From Drosophila pseudoobscura (Eukaryota > Arthropoda > Insecta > Diptera > Drosophilidae), in the NCBI RefSeq assembly GCF_009870125.1, contig NC_046680.1, positions 5,270,001-5,334,000 of the forward strand: 64,000 nt of DNA, given 5' to 3'. The position numbers and the translations under genes are program-made. Positions 61,322 through 64,000 of this stretch are shown here, one piece after another (the first letter of the stretch is position 1; every line of letters begins with the position of its first letter). The notes below the pieces were generated by a model. The model was not told the origin of the DNA. It ran no database searches and worked only from the letters and a program-made list of their open reading frames with translations.

Positions 61322-63281
61322 TCAAAGAAAATTGGATTTCTCCACAGAATTCTGGGAGCTGCTTTGATTTGACCAACCAGCGTTACCAGGTGCACAGCCA
61401 TTCTGTAATACAGAGAATATAAATAAATTATTTGTATTTGTGGTTATCATTTGAATGGGAAACTAACCTGTTGGTCGTTACAAGTAGAGTTGTCGGCTTT
61501 AATCATTCCACCAGGTCCTGGATTATTTGGGTTATTTGATCCTTTTCGACCGCCATAGTTGTTGGCGTTGTGGCCGCCGTTTTGAGACATCCACGATAAA
61601 AAATTGCCACCCTGAAAAGTAACTGAGAGAGTTTTTTGTTTGAAACAATGATAGAGTGTAGAAGGCTTGCCTGCTGGTCCTGGTTTTGATTTTGCAGCTG
61701 ATTGCCTACAAGGCTCCACTGATTCAACGCAGCAGCAACCAAAGCAGGGTTGATCGGCAATGAGTTTAAATTAAGTCCGACCCCCAAAGGGTTGTTCATG
61801 TTCTGTCCTTGGTTGGACGAGCTCGATCCTTGCGAATTAATGCCTAATGCTTGTAAGTTAGGCATGTCCAAGGGTCCCCTGTTCATCCAGCCGCCACTGC
61901 CTACGTTTCCATTGTGGGGCTGGTTCATTCCATGAAAGTTTCTATTGAAGGGAGCGCCACCATCCTGACGGTGCCCACCACTAGCGTGATTACTACTGTT
62001 ATTATGGTAGCCCCCACCCGCATTGCCACCCATTCCGTAATGTCCGCCCATTCCGTAACCACCACTGGCATTGTTGCTGTGACTGTGACTGTGACTATTG
62101 GCGATAATCGGGTTCTCACCACCGTGTGCATTGTGTTGATTATTACCTCTGTGTTGCCCACTTCGGCCAGGATGTGATGACATGTGGTTTCCTTGAGGAT
62201 GATACGAATGCATGCCATAGCTGTTGCCAGAGCTGTAGTTGTAGTTCTGTCCTTGATGGCTTCTGCTCTGCTCGGCTTTAGGGGCGGCATTCGAAACATG
62301 AACTGATACACCTATAGAAGTCACAAAGCATTTCTGTTATCGCAATAGTTGTCTTTGCCTCGCGCAAACGTTGCTCTTACCTTTAATTATATGATCCTCT
62401 CCACACAGTGATTGGGCTACATCCGGATCGAAAAATGTGACAAAGCTAAATGCCCGAAATGGTCGGGGTATAAACACATCGGTAACCTCTCCAAACTTTG
62501 AAAAATATTCACGCAAGTCATCTGAGTTGATGTCCTCTGTACAGCGACCAACGAAGACTTTGCATGGCACCTGGTGACCTACCCCCTAGAAGATGATTTT
62601 TTTTTAGTTTAAAGCTCGACCCAGCTAATATATAGCATGTACATATGTCTGGATCTGTATATACCTTTGAATTTGGAACTTTCACCTCACACCAGCGCCC
62701 ATCGATGAGGTGACGATTAGAGAGTACGCGCATCTGGGCGTCGTACGAACCGAAACGTACGAATCCAAAGCCTTTTGACTGTCCCGACTTGACGTCCTTC
62801 TTTATCTGCGCCATTAGAACTTCTCCATAGCTCTCAAAGTATTCTCGCAAGCTATCCTCAGTTGTTTTCCACGGGAGTCCCAGAACAATGAGGTCAGTGC
62901 ACCGTAGTCGCGTTTCAATGCGTTTCGTTTTGGCTGTTGAATTTTCTAAATTGTCGTCGCTTTTGCGTTTATTTTCTGTGAGAGGGAATTGGCTGCGATA
63001 AAAGCTAGTTTTAAGGAATAAAATGTTGTATTTGGTTTACCTTTGGGGAACACACAAAAATAAATGTATTCTCCCCACCCGGAATCGACACTTGGCGGAA
63101 ATAGTCGGCCCTCGTTTGACCGTACGCCTCGCACGGCTTTGGTGTCCATGTTGCGATACTTGAGGCCGCAGGAGCCTGGAAACTGTGCCTGCAGGGTCGA
63201 CAGAAGTAATGTGCCATCTTCCTCAGCCGGCAGCTCGATGGGCTCGTCACCCTCCTCCTCCGACACTTGAACAAAATCCAT
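61322..63281 (-). CDS. TBPH, Drosophila TDP-43
   Basis: Six coding exons join in phase: 63281-63041, 62975-62665, 62585-62381, 62311-61671, 61611-61468 and 61402-61322, giving 540 residues (about 531 in melanogaster). The N-terminal oligomerisation domain (1-80) is followed by a bipartite nuclear signal (KRKSDD...KTKR, about 83-99), RRM1 (about 103-182; DLIVLGLPW and KGFGFVRF) and RRM2 (about 190-262; CKVFVGRC and RAFSFVTF), then a Gly/Asn/His-rich prion-like tail. TBPH binds UG-rich RNA, regulates splicing and is needed at neuromuscular synapses. The fourth intron has a GC-AG boundary (CAG|GCAAGC at 61670). Without the last splice, exon 5 reads to a stop at 61447, giving a slightly different C-terminus. 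A 5' UTR acceptor (CATTTTAG) lies about 25 bases upstream of the ATG. Confidence 0.97.
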
Positions 63282-64000
63282 AATAACTATGGCTTCGAGT
63301 AACTCTAAAATGACAAGAAAGTTAATCCAACATTCTGCGTAAGCGGTTCACTTGTCGCTCTATTCTTGATCCATCATTCAATCAACTGAAGCATCCCACT
63401 TGGTAATAGACTCGTACATATTCAGATCAGATTCTATCTATGCTACATACATTACACGAAATGCACTCATTCGATTCGTCTCATACTTTCTTTCAAAATA
63501 AACCAAACAAACAAACAAACAAACCATTTAATGCTCAGAGATTCAAATCAAAGAAAAGGAATTATAAATGTCTTAGAAAAAGTGTACTTTTTGTAAGATC
63601 TCTCTATGACAATAAAAGCTACAATGTTTTCTATACGACAAAAAAAAAAAATGAAAATATCGATTCATGAAAATTTGGAATTGGATAAAAACAAATTTGC
63701 ATAACTGATTTAATAATAAAAGGGCATTTAAATACGATGATTAGTTGAAGAGTCCTAGGAGGTTTAATGTACATATATGAAAAAAGCAAACATCTCTCTA
63801 AACTCAACATTTCAATGGGAAAATTGTGGGAAGGGGATTGTGGCCTAGAGGAAGCATTATGTACATATGACATGTGGGTACATACATATGTACATATAGC
63901 GCATCCTAAATGGTGGTTTGGTTACACAACAATTCTTACACTATTGATAGGGGTTAGATGTAACGTAACACCACAGACGTAGTGCCTGTAATATCTGATT
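63282..64000. other. TBPH upstream region
   Basis: It contains the 5' UTR part after the acceptor near 63307 on the - strand and then intron or promoter DNA of TBPH. No other gene is visible. TACATATGT palindromes occur at 63770 and 63885. Confidence 0.5.

Overview
The window is nuclear DNA of a Drosophila species other than D. melanogaster. Every multi-exon gene I could assemble has a clear Drosophila ortholog, introns are mostly 55-75 nt, microsatellites such as (AAC)n, (GT)n and ACATATGT palindromes are common, and core promoters carry Motif-1 (GGTCACACTG-like). The gene set mixes three blocks that lie apart on D. melanogaster chromosome arm 2R (Muller element C): sine oculis (about 43C), Spt5-Fak-CalpA (about 56D) and gbb-bgcn-Pym-TBPH (about 60A). 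That suggests a rearranged Muller C, as in the obscura group (D. pseudoobscura, D. miranda and relatives); the species itself is inference.

Layout. 1-19460 is the sine oculis (so) locus on the + strand: long 5' regulatory sequence, a probable non-coding exon ending at 5043, five exons between 9062 and 10859, a 7.5 kb intron and the last exon at 18356. Inside the long intron, on the - strand, is a compact two-exon gene for a 160-residue membrane protein that I do not recognise. 20770-22900 holds a decayed non-LTR retrotransposon and a copy of a dispersed AT-rich repeat. 22988-25027 is a Nop9-type Pumilio-repeat ribosome biogenesis gene. 25173-26856 has two tail-to-tail group III secretory phospholipase A2 genes. 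27268-31159 (-) is Spt5 and 32983-38759 (+) is Fak, head to head with repeats between them. 39744-44177 (-) is CalpA. 45595-46974 (+) is gbb. 47399-52501 (-) is bgcn, with Pym nested in its first intron. 52560-60130 is a transposon-rich block: dispersed repeats, a LINE remnant, a (GTCY)n DINE-1/mini-me-like element and a nearly full-length but frameshifted LOA-type LINE. 61322-63281 (-) is TBPH (TDP-43).

The genes are independent units rather than a pathway: eye transcription factor, ribosome assembly, lipid hydrolysis, transcription elongation, adhesion kinase, calcium protease, BMP ligand, germline differentiation factor, exon-junction-complex recycling factor and RNA-binding protein. Some local functional links exist in general knowledge (gbb and bgcn both act in the germline stem cell niche), but the sequence does not show coregulation. 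The exon structures given below were assembled by hand from GT-AG signals with reading phase checked across every junction. The least ordinary features are the nested so-intron gene, the dispersed repeat family that sits at block boundaries and duplicates part of the bgcn promoter, and the structured leader and (CCTAA)4 tail of the LINE.
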